A stretch of DNA of 64,000 nucleotides, taken from contig DAOUEK010000031.1 of assembly GCA_034430425.1 (NCBI GenBank), positions 111,602 through 175,601 of the forward strand, given 5' to 3'. The DNA comes from WVZH01 sp034430425. Its GTDB lineage: Bacteria; Chloroflexota; Anaerolineae; Anaerolineales; E44-bin32. The position numbers and the translations under genes were made by a program. The notes below the pieces were generated by a model that saw only the letters and a program-made list of their open reading frames with translations, made no database searches and was not told the origin of the DNA. Of the stretch, positions 36,451 through 44,122 are shown piece by piece (the stretch's first letter is position 1; every line of letters starts with the position of its first letter).

Positions 36451-36896
36451 TAAATAACTCCCTCATTTATCGATCTATATAAGCGCCAGGAGATATCATC
36501 GACATCATCTTCATTTACGATTCGGATGACGCGTTCTTCGGGGATGATATCCCGTAGTTTGGTTTCAATGTCTGATTTCGAGAAGTTGACATTCAAGGTC
36601 ATCCGTAGAAGTGCGATATCAATACTCGGTTTGCACAAGACAATCAGTGCGGCTTGATTGAGATCGCGAATCAGAACGCGGAGTCCCTCATAGGTTAAGT
36701 CGATCTCATGAATGCCATTCTGTATCCTGGCAGCTATTGCCTGCGTCACTTGACGACTGATTCCCCGCAGCGCGGCGATGTTAAGATGTGCAGGAACGGC
36801 GTTAATGATCACGTTTCCATGATTGTCGCAGATGAACGATCCCTGTACTCCGTCCAATGCGTTGATCTCTGCTAGTACTTTATCCATTTCGATCAC
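36450..36896 (-). CDS. Roadblock/LC7-like domain protein
   Basis: A protein of 148 residues with one roadblock-like domain: LAEINALDGVQGSFICDNHGNVI at the start is the family opening (loop plus first strand), followed by LRGISRQVTQAIAARIQ, GLRVLIRDLNQAALIVLC and a C-terminal helical region. A second segment (about 105-148) is acidic and unassigned. GTG immediately follows the stop of the upstream gene; ATG three codons on is the alternative. The missing ribosome site fits translational coupling to its neighbour. Confidence 0.78.
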   Translation of the reverse strand: MIEMDKVLAEINALDGVQGSFICDNHGNVIINAVPAHLNIAALRGISRQVTQAIAARIQNGIHEIDLTYEGLRVLIRDLNQAALIVLCKPSIDIALLRMTLNVNFSKSDIETKLRDIIPEERVIRIVNEDDVDDISWRLYRSINEGVI

Positions 36897-37904
36897 TTAT
36901 TCACTGAAGGAAAGAATGAATGGACCCAAGCCAAGCCGTTTGATCGTGTCGTCATATTTTTCCCTGACCGCTTTCATTTCGGCTTGGATTCTGCGTTCCA
37001 AATCTGCGGCGGCCGGCTCGCCGGCTAGTTGCTCAATGGTGTTGCTCAAGCAATCGCTGAGTCCTTTACTCAAATTCTTTGCATCACCACTGTACTGAAT
37101 TCTGCCGTCTTTGTATAGGAACAATCCAGCGAAGGGATCGAGGAATGGATATTCATTTGCCTTTTCGATCATGACGTATTTGAATGCCTCAAGAAATTGG
37201 CCTTTACCGATCGTGCTGTCTGCCATTTTCTCAATTGCCCCGATTGTCTCTCCCCAGACTGCGAGCAATCGGGGCAGATCGAAGCCGGCTTCGATCTCTT
37301 CGCTTTCGGCGAACGAAGCTTCGATCGCCGCGTTGTACACGTTGAAGTCCGCACCCAGAAGAGATGCATTCTCGACGATGTGCGGGAGAATCGCATCACC
37401 AGAGATTGATTCGTCCTGCATGGACAGGATGCTCTCGACAACTTCACCATTTTCAAGGAAAACGATAGCTACGCCATCTCCGCCAGTCATCTTGACTTCG
37501 ATATAGCCCGTGTGTCCCTCGTTTTTTAACTTCGAAATCAATTTCTCCAGGCTGGTGAATTCCGTGTTGAGATCCTTGTATCGCACTTCACTTCTCACGG
37601 TGCTGGCAAGCATGGTCACTTTCTTCGCGGAGAGACTATACACGCTGATTGAGCCGTCTTTTTGATTGACTTTTGCCGTAATACTGCCGACGGCGTCGTG
37701 GCTGGTTTTCCTGCTGCCGGCAGTTTCTTCGATGGCATTGATAATGTTCCCGCTGTCCATAAATAGAGCGGCCTCATAGTCCCAGAAACTGATATGCACG
37801 AATCCAGTGAAACCGTTGGACTTGAGATCCAGTAACAACTTTCCGAAACTCGTAAATGAGGTGTTTAAATTTTCGTATAGGGGTTTCCCTTTTGGTAATA
37901 ACAT
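36897..37904 (-). CDS. Signalling-cluster protein with duplicated PATAN-like unit
   Basis: A protein of 335 residues, not matched to a named family. Two halves resemble each other: LYENLNTSFTSFGKLLLDLK then GFTGFVHISF and ALFMDSGNIINAIE; and RYKDLNTEFTSLEKLISKLK then GHTGYIEVKM and IVFLENGEVVESIL. The strand pair followed by G-x-I/V-V/I recalls PATAN/DUF4388 domains, so I read it as a tandem of divergent PATAN-like units. Residues about 200-335 are helical and include LDPFAGLFLYKDGRIQYSG, possibly a third small domain. It lies between a PATAN-roadblock gene and a roadblock gene, with one base or less to the next gene. Confidence 0.7.
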   Translation of the reverse strand: MLLPKGKPLYENLNTSFTSFGKLLLDLKSNGFTGFVHISFWDYEAALFMDSGNIINAIEETAGSRKTSHDAVGSITAKVNQKDGSISVYSLSAKKVTMLASTVRSEVRYKDLNTEFTSLEKLISKLKNEGHTGYIEVKMTGGDGVAIVFLENGEVVESILSMQDESISGDAILPHIVENASLLGADFNVYNAAIEASFAESEEIEAGFDLPRLLAVWGETIGAIEKMADSTIGKGQFLEAFKYVMIEKANEYPFLDPFAGLFLYKDGRIQYSGDAKNLSKGLSDCLSNTIEQLAGEPAAADLERRIQAEMKAVREKYDDTIKRLGLGPFILSFSE

Positions 37905-37995
37905 CGCAGTTCTCCTATGAGAGCTTATCTATGTCGGGTGTTACCAGATCGTCGACAATTGCTCGAATAGTTCCTTCTCGGTCAGTTTGAAGGGA

Positions 37996-38706
37996 TCAAT
38001 CCTTTTCCTTTCGATTCCTTCTTTTCGTCACTTGTATCGCATTGGATGTTGCACTTACGGAAATCTTTGGATCCATGGATAATGCTATGTAGTGTTTCTC
38101 AAATGGAAAAACGATCATCCGCCAGTTATCCCCGGACATTGTTATTTGCTCGAGCGTCCCTGCGTTAAGGAGTATGCTCAATTCCTCAGCTCGTCGTCCA
38201 GCAAAAGCTGCAAGAGCTGCTGCTGCATCGGGTTTATTTGTCGTTTCGTAACCAATGACTTCAGCGTATTTAGAAGCAACGAGTGCACCATCTATGCCAT
38301 TGATGCGGGTGAAGTCTTTTGCGATCCGTTGTGCTGCCTCGCGCTCTGCTTTGCGCCGTTCCCGATCCGCTTCATTGTCTCCATTGCCCTGGGCAAGCGC
38401 TTGCTCGTCCATGCGCCGCAATCCTTCCAGCAGCAAATGTGACCAGTTGGTTTGTACGCTGCGTTTAGGTGCGCGCACGTCTCTCGTCAATTCAAACGTT
38501 CCATCTTCCCAGGTAAGAAGTTCAAAAATTACGTCTTCTCCTTCTTGCGAACCCAAGGTCATATGGACGATGTCGCCTTCATCGAAGAAAACCGTGCCCT
38601 CTTGGTCCTGATGTTTCACATGCAGACGTGCTTGATTCATCTCATTGCAATTAATACTAATAAGACTGGATAAACTGATGTCGATAAGATTCCCCTGAAC
38701 AGCCAT
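37996..38706 (-). CDS. PATAN (DUF4388) plus roadblock-like fusion protein
   Basis: A protein of 236 residues. Residues 1-90 are a PATAN domain (LIDISLSSLISINCNEMNQARLH is its opening, then GTVFFDEGDIVHMTLG and GEDVIFELLTWEDGTFEL). A charged linker rich in Arg and Glu (about 105-128) joins it to a roadblock-like domain (about 130-220: INGIDGALVASKYAEVIGYE, AALAAFAGRRAEELS, WRMIVFPFEKHYIALSM). The fusion shows directly that PATAN and roadblock units work together in this system. It is 27 bases from the GTPase stop and very probably in the same transcript. Confidence 0.85.
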   Translation of the reverse strand: MAVQGNLIDISLSSLISINCNEMNQARLHVKHQDQEGTVFFDEGDIVHMTLGSQEGEDVIFELLTWEDGTFELTRDVRAPKRSVQTNWSHLLLEGLRRMDEQALAQGNGDNEADRERRKAEREAAQRIAKDFTRINGIDGALVASKYAEVIGYETTNKPDAAAALAAFAGRRAEELSILLNAGTLEQITMSGDNWRMIVFPFEKHYIALSMDPKISVSATSNAIQVTKRRNRKEKD

Positions 38707-38732
38707 AATTAAACGCCTTTGATTGATAGGTT

Positions 38733-39305
38733 TTAGAGTTGTTTGATCACCAGGTTAATGACCGTTTTCAGCGTGTCGAATACACCATGTCCCTTGATGG
38801 CAGATGAACCCAAACAAGGATAGCCGTTTATATTCATCTGTGTTTTTAAGTCGTGAGGTTGAATGATGTCTGGCATATCCTGCTTGTTGAATTGTATTAC
38901 GCAAGGAAATTCGTCAATGGGTGTTCCCAGTTGCAGAAGATAATCCTCAAGTGCTTTTAAGTCATTGATGTTATCGGCCAGGCGATCGCGTTGAGAATCG
39001 GCGACGAATACAACACCATCGGAACCCTGCAAAACGAGTTTCCGGCTTGCTTCGTAATAAACCTGACCCGGCACGGTGTACAGACTGAATTTCGGTTTGA
39101 GACCATTGATTTTGCCGAGTTCTAATTGCAGGAAATCGAAGAAAATTGTTCGGTCTTCCCGTGTTTTTAATGAGACCAGTTCTCCACGCGAATTGGGGTT
39201 GATGTGTCCGTGAATAAACTGCAGGTTGGTTGTTTTTCCGCTGCGAGCAGGGCCGTAATAGACAATCTTGATGTGTAACTCACCCAGCTTTTGATTAATA
39301 TACAT
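38733..39305 (-). CDS. mglA: MglA-type small GTPase
   Basis: A Ras-like GTPase of 190 residues. G1 is YYGPARSGKTTN, the switch region has TVPGQVYYEASRKLVLQG, the signature of MglA in place of the usual DxxG, then SDGVVFVADSQRDR, and G4 is NKQD. MglA proteins act as polarity or motility switches, with roadblock proteins such as MglB as regulators; here several roadblock genes follow it. GDP/GTP cycling is expected from the intact motifs. The frame extends 14 codons upstream, but ATG at 39305 has GGAGGA nine bases before it and matches the family N-terminus. The output pathway in this organism is unknown. Confidence 0.93.
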   Translation of the reverse strand: MYINQKLGELHIKIVYYGPARSGKTTNLQFIHGHINPNSRGELVSLKTREDRTIFFDFLQLELGKINGLKPKFSLYTVPGQVYYEASRKLVLQGSDGVVFVADSQRDRLADNINDLKALEDYLLQLGTPIDEFPCVIQFNKQDMPDIIQPHDLKTQMNINGYPCLGSSAIKGHGVFDTLKTVINLVIKQL

Positions 39306-39314
39306 CTTGGTGAT

Positions 39315-39320
39315 TCCTCC
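39315..39320 (-). promoter_or_regulatory. Ribosome binding site of the MglA-type GTPase gene
   Basis: GGAGGA on the minus strand, nine bases before ATG at 39305, selects this start over the upstream in-frame codon at 39347. Confidence 0.8.
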
Positions 39321-39424
39321 ATCGTAAACATAAAAACACTTCATCATACCGGCGCCAGAACTTTAACAGCAACATGTAGTACTTTCTATCGAAAATGCGG
39401 AGCGTGTCCTTCGATCTCATTTCG

Positions 39425-40393
39425 CTACCTTGCCTTATTGGTTTCTTCCAACTTGGAGGGAACAAGCCCCGCGCTCATCGCTTCATCAAAGGTAATCAGT
39501 TCACCTGTACCGACATCGATGAGTATCTCCTTATCCAAGAGCTGATCGAATTCTGCGTTCATCGCCTCCGCGAAATCAGTAGAATCGATCGTGACTTCTT
39601 TTTGATCTGCGATTAGTGGGATCAACTCGGCGGCTGTTTGTTTGGTGTAATGCCAGACAGCTCCTGGTTTTGTTTCCGAGCCGAAAATTACCACCAATAA
39701 ATATTCGCCATCCACATCGTGAGCGTAGATGTTGTATTCCGGCCCTTCGTGAAAGCTGGATTTGAATACGGAATTGCTTTTTAGGATTCTCGCCAGCTCG
39801 GATGAAGCAGCGAAATTTGCGGCAACGAGCGCACTGATGTTGGATGTGTCCATTCCGCTGGTAACACCGGCGGTTTCAATTGTATAGCCGCTCGTGCTAA
39901 GCAGTAAGACGCAGGATGCGCCTGAGTCCGACTGCAATCGACTGAGATGTTGTCGCAGTGGTTCACTTAGACTCTGCATATCGACTTGATCTATTTCACT
40001 GTTGCTCACCGAACCGATGGCGTTTTCGACGATCTCTCGAATTTGTGCCATACTGAACGGTTTATCGATGAACCCTTCGAGATTCAATTCCTCAACGGAT
40101 GAGCGCAGTTCCTTGCTGCCATAGGCTGTTATTAAAACCACTTTCGTTTCGGGTGATATTTCTCTTACAGCTTTTGCAAGTTCCAGGCCGTCCATCGTAG
40201 GCATCATGTAATCGGTGATGATTAACTCGTAGGGGTTGTGCTTGATTTTCTCAAGGGCATCCACGCCACAACTAGCCGTGTCGACAATATACTCATCGCC
40301 AAGTTTTTTCAAGTAACTTGCTAGGGCTTTTAAGATCTCATGCTCATCATCAACGATGAGCAATTGCCTCGTGACTGCATCTTGAGTCGTCAA
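39425..40393 (-). CDS. Response regulator: receiver domain plus roadblock/LC7-like domain
   Basis: First gene of the minus-strand cluster, 322 residues. Residues 10-130 are a receiver with acidic pocket DDE, Asp61 (LIITDYMMPT) and Lys in GFIDKPFS. Residues about 150-275 are a roadblock-like domain (ASCVLLLSTSGYTIE, ISALVAANFAASSELAR, FHEGPEYNIY). The tail ELITFDEAMSAGLVPSKLEE matches that of the 18318-19346 protein in pattern. A phosphorylated receiver could thus control a roadblock unit and, through it, the adjacent GTPase. It uses TTG with GGGAGA seven bases before it. A divergent intergenic region lies upstream. Confidence 0.9.
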   Translation of the reverse strand: MTTQDAVTRQLLIVDDEHEILKALASYLKKLGDEYIVDTASCGVDALEKIKHNPYELIITDYMMPTMDGLELAKAVREISPETKVVLITAYGSKELRSSVEELNLEGFIDKPFSMAQIREIVENAIGSVSNSEIDQVDMQSLSEPLRQHLSRLQSDSGASCVLLLSTSGYTIETAGVTSGMDTSNISALVAANFAASSELARILKSNSVFKSSFHEGPEYNIYAHDVDGEYLLVVIFGSETKPGAVWHYTKQTAAELIPLIADQKEVTIDSTDFAEAMNAEFDQLLDKEILIDVGTGELITFDEAMSAGLVPSKLEETNKAR

Positions 40394-40462
40394 GTTGTTT
40401 CTCCCTAGGTTTCATTCCCTTCGGCACCATTGAATCTAAGCTAAGGGTACATCATAAGTGAG

Positions 40463-40489
40463 ATAGTAGACCTTTCATTTGACTTGCAA
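40463..40489 (-). promoter_or_regulatory. Candidate promoter of the signalling cluster
   Basis: On the minus strand TTGCAA, a 15-base spacer and TACTAT. The spacer is short and the match only moderate. It would give a leader of about 65 bases before TTG at 40393. Confidence 0.25.
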
Positions 40490-40679
40490 AGTCCCCTCAA
40501 TATCTGCCGCGGGTATGAAATTTGTACCAGTAGGCATTCGGGGAAAGAAATAAGACTTAGCCAATCAGTATTGTATAGCTTAAGATACGTGAACCGTAAT
40601 TATATGCCGGATCACGTTTTATGTAAAATGGATAGAGAGGTGAATTTGCTAGATGGTATTATTTTTCTGTAGGTTCAAT

Positions 40680-40701
40680 TTGGTGTAGAGTAATACACCA
40701 A
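40680..40701. repeat. Inverted repeat upstream of aldo/keto reductase
   Basis: Eight-base arms TTGGTGTA and TACACCAA around GAGTAA. It is next to a second inverted repeat and could be an operator or leader hairpin. Confidence 0.55.
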
Positions 40702-40702
40702 T

Positions 40703-40725
40703 TATCTGTTCCGGATGAACAGATA
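40703..40725. repeat. Inverted repeat 25 bases before the aldo/keto reductase start
   Basis: Nine-base arms TATCTGTTC and GAACAGATA around CGGAT. No T tract follows, so it is unlikely to be a terminator. An operator for a dimeric repressor fits better. Confidence 0.6.
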
Positions 40726-40750
40726 TACAAATTTCAGCGGAGGAAACCGG

Positions 40751-41734
40751 ATGCGATATAAAGAGCTGGGACGAACGGGTTGGAAGGTATCAGTAATTGG
40801 TTTTGGGTCATGGGCGATCGGTGGAACTTGGGGACCAGTTAAAGATGACGAGTCTCTTGCGGCATTACATCGCGCTGTCGATTTGGGTGTGAACTTCTTC
40901 GACACGGCCGATGTCTATGGGGATGGCCGCAGCGAAAGTCTGCTTGCGGATCTGCGCAAACAGCGCAGTGAGAAGATTTATATCGCCACCAAGGCCGGTC
41001 GACGTTTGGATCCTCACACGGCTAGTGGATACAACCGCAAGAACCTGACCGGTTTTGTGGACCGGAGTCTGAAAAAACTACAGATAGACTCGATTGACTT
41101 GCTTCAGCTGCACTGTCCGCCTACGGAAGTCTATTCCATGCCCGAAGTGTTCGGCATTCTCGATGATCTTGTCACGGCCGGCAAGCTTCGCTACTATGGT
41201 GTCAGCGTCGAGAAAGTTGAAGAAGCAATGAAAGCAATCGAGTATCCAAACGTTCAAAGTGTCCAGATTATATTCAACATATTCCGTCATCGTCCGGCGG
41301 AGCAGTTCTTTGATCAAGCGCGGAAACGGAATGTGGGGATTCTCGCTCGCGTGCCTCTCGCTTCCGGCTTGTTGACCGGTAAGATGGGACCCAGTACCGA
41401 GTTCGATGCCGACGATCATCGCGCATTCAATCGCCATGGGGAAGCGTTCGATCGCGGCGAGACGTTCTCCGGTGTCGACTATGAGACGGGTTTGAAAGCC
41501 GTGGAGGAACTCATGGCGATTGTACCGGATGGGATGAGTATGGTGCAGATGGCCCTGCGTTGGATCTTGATGTTCGACGCGGTGACCTGTGCCATTCCAG
41601 GCGCCAAGCGTATTTCCCAGGCCGAGGAAAATATCGCTGCAGCCGACTTGCCCGAGCTTTCCGACGACGTGATGCAAAAGGTGGAGGATATCTATAACAA
41701 GTCTATTCGCGATCTCGTCCATCATTTGTGGTAA
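40751..41734 (+). CDS. Aldo/keto reductase
   Basis: An NAD(P)H-dependent oxidoreductase of 327 residues with the TIM-barrel family pattern. The catalytic tetrad is visible: Asp and Tyr in FFDTADVYGDGRSE, Lys in IYIATKAG and His in LLQLHCP. The opening MRYKELGRTGWKVSVIGFGSW is typical. It belongs to the group that resembles general stress protein 69 and YhdN; substrate unknown. ATG at 40751 follows GGAGG with seven bases between and is preferred to the in-frame ATG 12 codons upstream. Two inverted repeats before the start suggest regulation. A lipoprotein gene follows by 20 bases. Confidence 0.95.
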   Translation: MRYKELGRTGWKVSVIGFGSWAIGGTWGPVKDDESLAALHRAVDLGVNFFDTADVYGDGRSESLLADLRKQRSEKIYIATKAGRRLDPHTASGYNRKNLTGFVDRSLKKLQIDSIDLLQLHCPPTEVYSMPEVFGILDDLVTAGKLRYYGVSVEKVEEAMKAIEYPNVQSVQIIFNIFRHRPAEQFFDQARKRNVGILARVPLASGLLTGKMGPSTEFDADDHRAFNRHGEAFDRGETFSGVDYETGLKAVEELMAIVPDGMSMVQMALRWILMFDAVTCAIPGAKRISQAEENIAAADLPELSDDVMQKVEDIYNKSIRDLVHHLW

Positions 41735-41754
41735 TTGATGCCGTTTGAGCCGAA

Positions 41755-42885
41755 ATGCATAAGCACCAGGTAGCTTTCTTACCATTCATTCTTGCGATCG
41801 GTCTGTCAAGCTGTACCACTGCTGCTCCCTCGCAAGCCGTCGGAGAATCGAGGGAGATGGTTTCTGGTGTGCCTACGGCTGAAAGGGAAACGCCAACTTC
41901 ATTCCACCCTACGGAAACAGAGATCGTTCCAACTCCTACACCGGACTGGGATAAGTTATGGGTGCCCTCGAGTTTCCCTGGTGAGCATGTCTTAATCCTG
42001 GAAGTAAACCAGCCTTACTCCTATGAACTGCCCTTTCAGATAGGCAAGTTTTACGATTATAGTCCGGTGAATCATTGCATTCTTTTCGCAATCGATTTCC
42101 CCGATCATGGTGCGGGTCCGAGGCCTGTGTCGGTTAGCGATCTTACGATTTCGGATCTTGATAATGGTCAGATCGATACATTAATCGTGGATGATATCGT
42201 GGAGGCGCTATGGTTTCCGGATGGCGAAACCTTCGCCTATATTCAAGCTACCGATCAGACCTACGAATTGCATCGGAGATCGTTTGACGGTATAGATCAG
42301 ATACTTGCAAAAGATGTTACCTTCAAGTGGAGCATCGCTCCCTCCGGTCAGGCCGTCGCCTTCACTCGCGAGTCGGGCTACGAAATTGATATTGCACCTG
42401 GACTCTATATCGTGGATTTGGATTCGGGGGAAGAACGGATGGTTGCCGATGTGGATCTACAAGGAGCGGGGAGTGTGACCGATCGACCGTTCTGGTCACC
42501 GGACAGTAGCGAGGTCATTTTGTCGTACTGGGCTGGCCCGGAAGAACCCAGGTTGATCCTGGCGAGGGTCGATGGAACGGCGTCATTCGATCTGGTCATA
42601 GATCCGAAACTTGTGGATGAATGGTGGGCAACTATTCGGATTCCAAAAATCGTCTGGTACCCCGACGGCGATCACCTGGTTGGTACTTCAGCAATCATCT
42701 ATGAATTGGATGGTCCTGATGCGCTTGTATATTATCGCATCGATCGTAATACAAACACACTGGTAGATGGCAAGTTGCTTGCTAATGTCAGCGACTACGA
42801 AAATTTGATCGGTTGGGCGGAACCGGGTGTCTCTGTGTGGGCGTTCGTTATCGGCGTAGGGCTTACAGAGGTATTCGTGCCGTAG
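41755..42885 (+). CDS. Lipoprotein with beta-propeller-like repeats
   Basis: An exported lipoprotein of 376 residues. The signal peptide ends in AIGLSSC (Cys20), and a Thr/Pro/Glu linker follows to about residue 65. The mature part has repeated units of the WD40-like/TolB type (EALWFPDGETFAYIQA, KWSIAPSGQAVAFTRE, RPFWSPDSSEVILSYW, KIVWYPDGDHLVGTS), each with a W-x-P-D/S-G pattern. TolB-like propellers usually bind proteins or ligands. It follows the reductase by 20 bases and is probably cotranscribed, but no functional link is evident. Confidence 0.85.
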   Translation: MHKHQVAFLPFILAIGLSSCTTAAPSQAVGESREMVSGVPTAERETPTSFHPTETEIVPTPTPDWDKLWVPSSFPGEHVLILEVNQPYSYELPFQIGKFYDYSPVNHCILFAIDFPDHGAGPRPVSVSDLTISDLDNGQIDTLIVDDIVEALWFPDGETFAYIQATDQTYELHRRSFDGIDQILAKDVTFKWSIAPSGQAVAFTRESGYEIDIAPGLYIVDLDSGEERMVADVDLQGAGSVTDRPFWSPDSSEVILSYWAGPEEPRLILARVDGTASFDLVIDPKLVDEWWATIRIPKIVWYPDGDHLVGTSAIIYELDGPDALVYYRIDRNTNTLVDGKLLANVSDYENLIGWAEPGVSVWAFVIGVGLTEVFVP

Positions 42886-42933
42886 ATCGCATGGTTGTTG
42901 AACTTCATTATGGTACTATCGAGGGAGGATGCA

Positions 42934-43452
42934 ATGACGGAACTAATTCCAGAAAGAATCCCGGATTGTGCAGTACGGCTTCTTGCTCGGCCTGAGTGGT
43001 ATGTGGATCCGGACTTCGTGCAACTGGTGAAACTCAAACTGGCAAGCGGGGTGGTGGCGTTCCTGAGTAGTGAACGTTTTTCCAAGGGACGTACCCAAGC
43101 GATTACACTGGGGAAGACGATCCACTTCTGTGGGGTCGAACAGTTCCAGCCACATACGCCAAAAGGCCTCGCACTAATCGCACATGAATTGAAACACATC
43201 GAGCAGTATGAGAGGGATAGATTATTGGGATTCTATGCCAGGTATCTATGGGGCTATATCCGCCATGGCTATGGAAAAGAAATTGGGTATGAAGCCACTG
43301 CTTATGCCCTGGAAGCTGCTGTGAAGGTACATCTGCAGGAAGAGTTTAGCGAAAATGCCGGCCGAAATCCATGCATTCAAATGGGTGAGCCGCATACGCC
43401 AAATCCAGAATTTGTATTAAAAGTGCCTGAGCGATTCGACCAATATCCCTAG
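42934..43452 (+). CDS. DUF4157-like protein with HExxH motif
   Basis: A protein of 172 residues. It has HELKHIEQYERD at about residues 87-98, then a helix with GYEATAYALEA, in which the Glu could be the third zinc ligand. This is the layout of DUF4157-type putative metallopeptidases (HELxHxxQ). It has no signal peptide. Activity is not shown and the family function is poorly known. ATG at 42934 with GGAGG six bases before it is preferred to an ATG 13 codons upstream. It is 48 bases after the propeller lipoprotein gene. Confidence 0.75.
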   Translation: MTELIPERIPDCAVRLLARPEWYVDPDFVQLVKLKLASGVVAFLSSERFSKGRTQAITLGKTIHFCGVEQFQPHTPKGLALIAHELKHIEQYERDRLLGFYARYLWGYIRHGYGKEIGYEATAYALEAAVKVHLQEEFSENAGRNPCIQMGEPHTPNPEFVLKVPERFDQYP

Positions 43453-43546
43453 CCATCTGCTTGTTGATTGAACAGTACAGACTCTCTCAGTGGTATGATG
43501 GAAGTAGCAAGTTTTTTCTTTATTATTTTCAGGAGCGAGGTAGACC

Positions 43547-44122
43547 ATGACTCAAAATTCGGGCAAACCACAGGTTCAGTCTACTCACGATGAAATGGCA
43601 ACGTTCGGAGGCGGTTGTTTTTGGTGTCTTGAGGCGGTTTTTCAAGAACTGGCGGGTGTGAACGCAGTTGTTTCTGGCTACGCCGGTGGGGAAGTTTCCG
43701 ATCCAACGTACGAGCAAGTATGCACGGGTTCTACAGGTCACGCCGAAGTCGTTCAGATCAGTTACGATCCGGAGGAGATTGATTACGAATTTCTTCTGGG
43801 CGTATTTTTCAGCATCCACGACCCGACGACGTTGAATCGCCAGGGCACCGATGTCGGGTCTCAATACCGGTCTGTGATTATCTACCACGATGAGCACCAG
43901 AAAACGATAGCCCAGCGAATGATTCAAGAAATCGAAGACGAGGGAATTTGGGACAACCCCATCGTCACGCAGATTGCACCTCTACAAGATTTTTACCAGG
44001 CCGAGGATTACCATCAAAACTACTTCAAGAAGAATCCCTTCGCGGGTTATTGTCGTGCTGTGATATCGCCAAAGGTCTTAAAATTCCGTGCACGATACAC
44101 CGAGAAGCTGAAGCATGGCTAG
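43547..44122 (+). CDS. msrA: Peptide methionine-S-sulfoxide reductase
   Basis: Repairs oxidised methionine by reducing the S-sulfoxide. The catalytic Cys24 is in GGGCFWCLEAVF, followed by the family blocks GYAGGEVSDPTYEQVCTGSTGHAE and HDPTTLNRQGTDVGSQYRS, and the C-terminal EDYHQNYF with GYC as the likely resolving Cys region. At 191 residues it is normal for MsrA alone, without an MsrB domain. GAGG six bases before ATG supports the start. Its end overlaps the HEAT-repeat gene by eight bases, so the two are coupled. Confidence 0.97.
   Translation: MTQNSGKPQVQSTHDEMATFGGGCFWCLEAVFQELAGVNAVVSGYAGGEVSDPTYEQVCTGSTGHAEVVQISYDPEEIDYEFLLGVFFSIHDPTTLNRQGTDVGSQYRSVIIYHDEHQKTIAQRMIQEIEDEGIWDNPIVTQIAPLQDFYQAEDYHQNYFKKNPFAGYCRAVISPKVLKFRARYTEKLKHG

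Larger units (their letters stand above)
40394..40750. other. Divergent intergenic region upstream of the signalling cluster and the aldo/keto reductase
   Basis: 357 bases without a supported gene. It should contain the promoters of the minus-strand cluster and of the plus-strand reductase. The half nearer the reductase is AT-rich and holds two adjacent inverted repeats. The half nearer the cluster has a weak minus-strand promoter candidate. Confidence 0.6.

Noticed and set aside
41078..41785. Open frame of 235 codons antisense to the aldo/keto reductase
   Set aside because: The plus-strand gene has all catalytic motifs; the antisense product has no recognisable domain and a biased composition.
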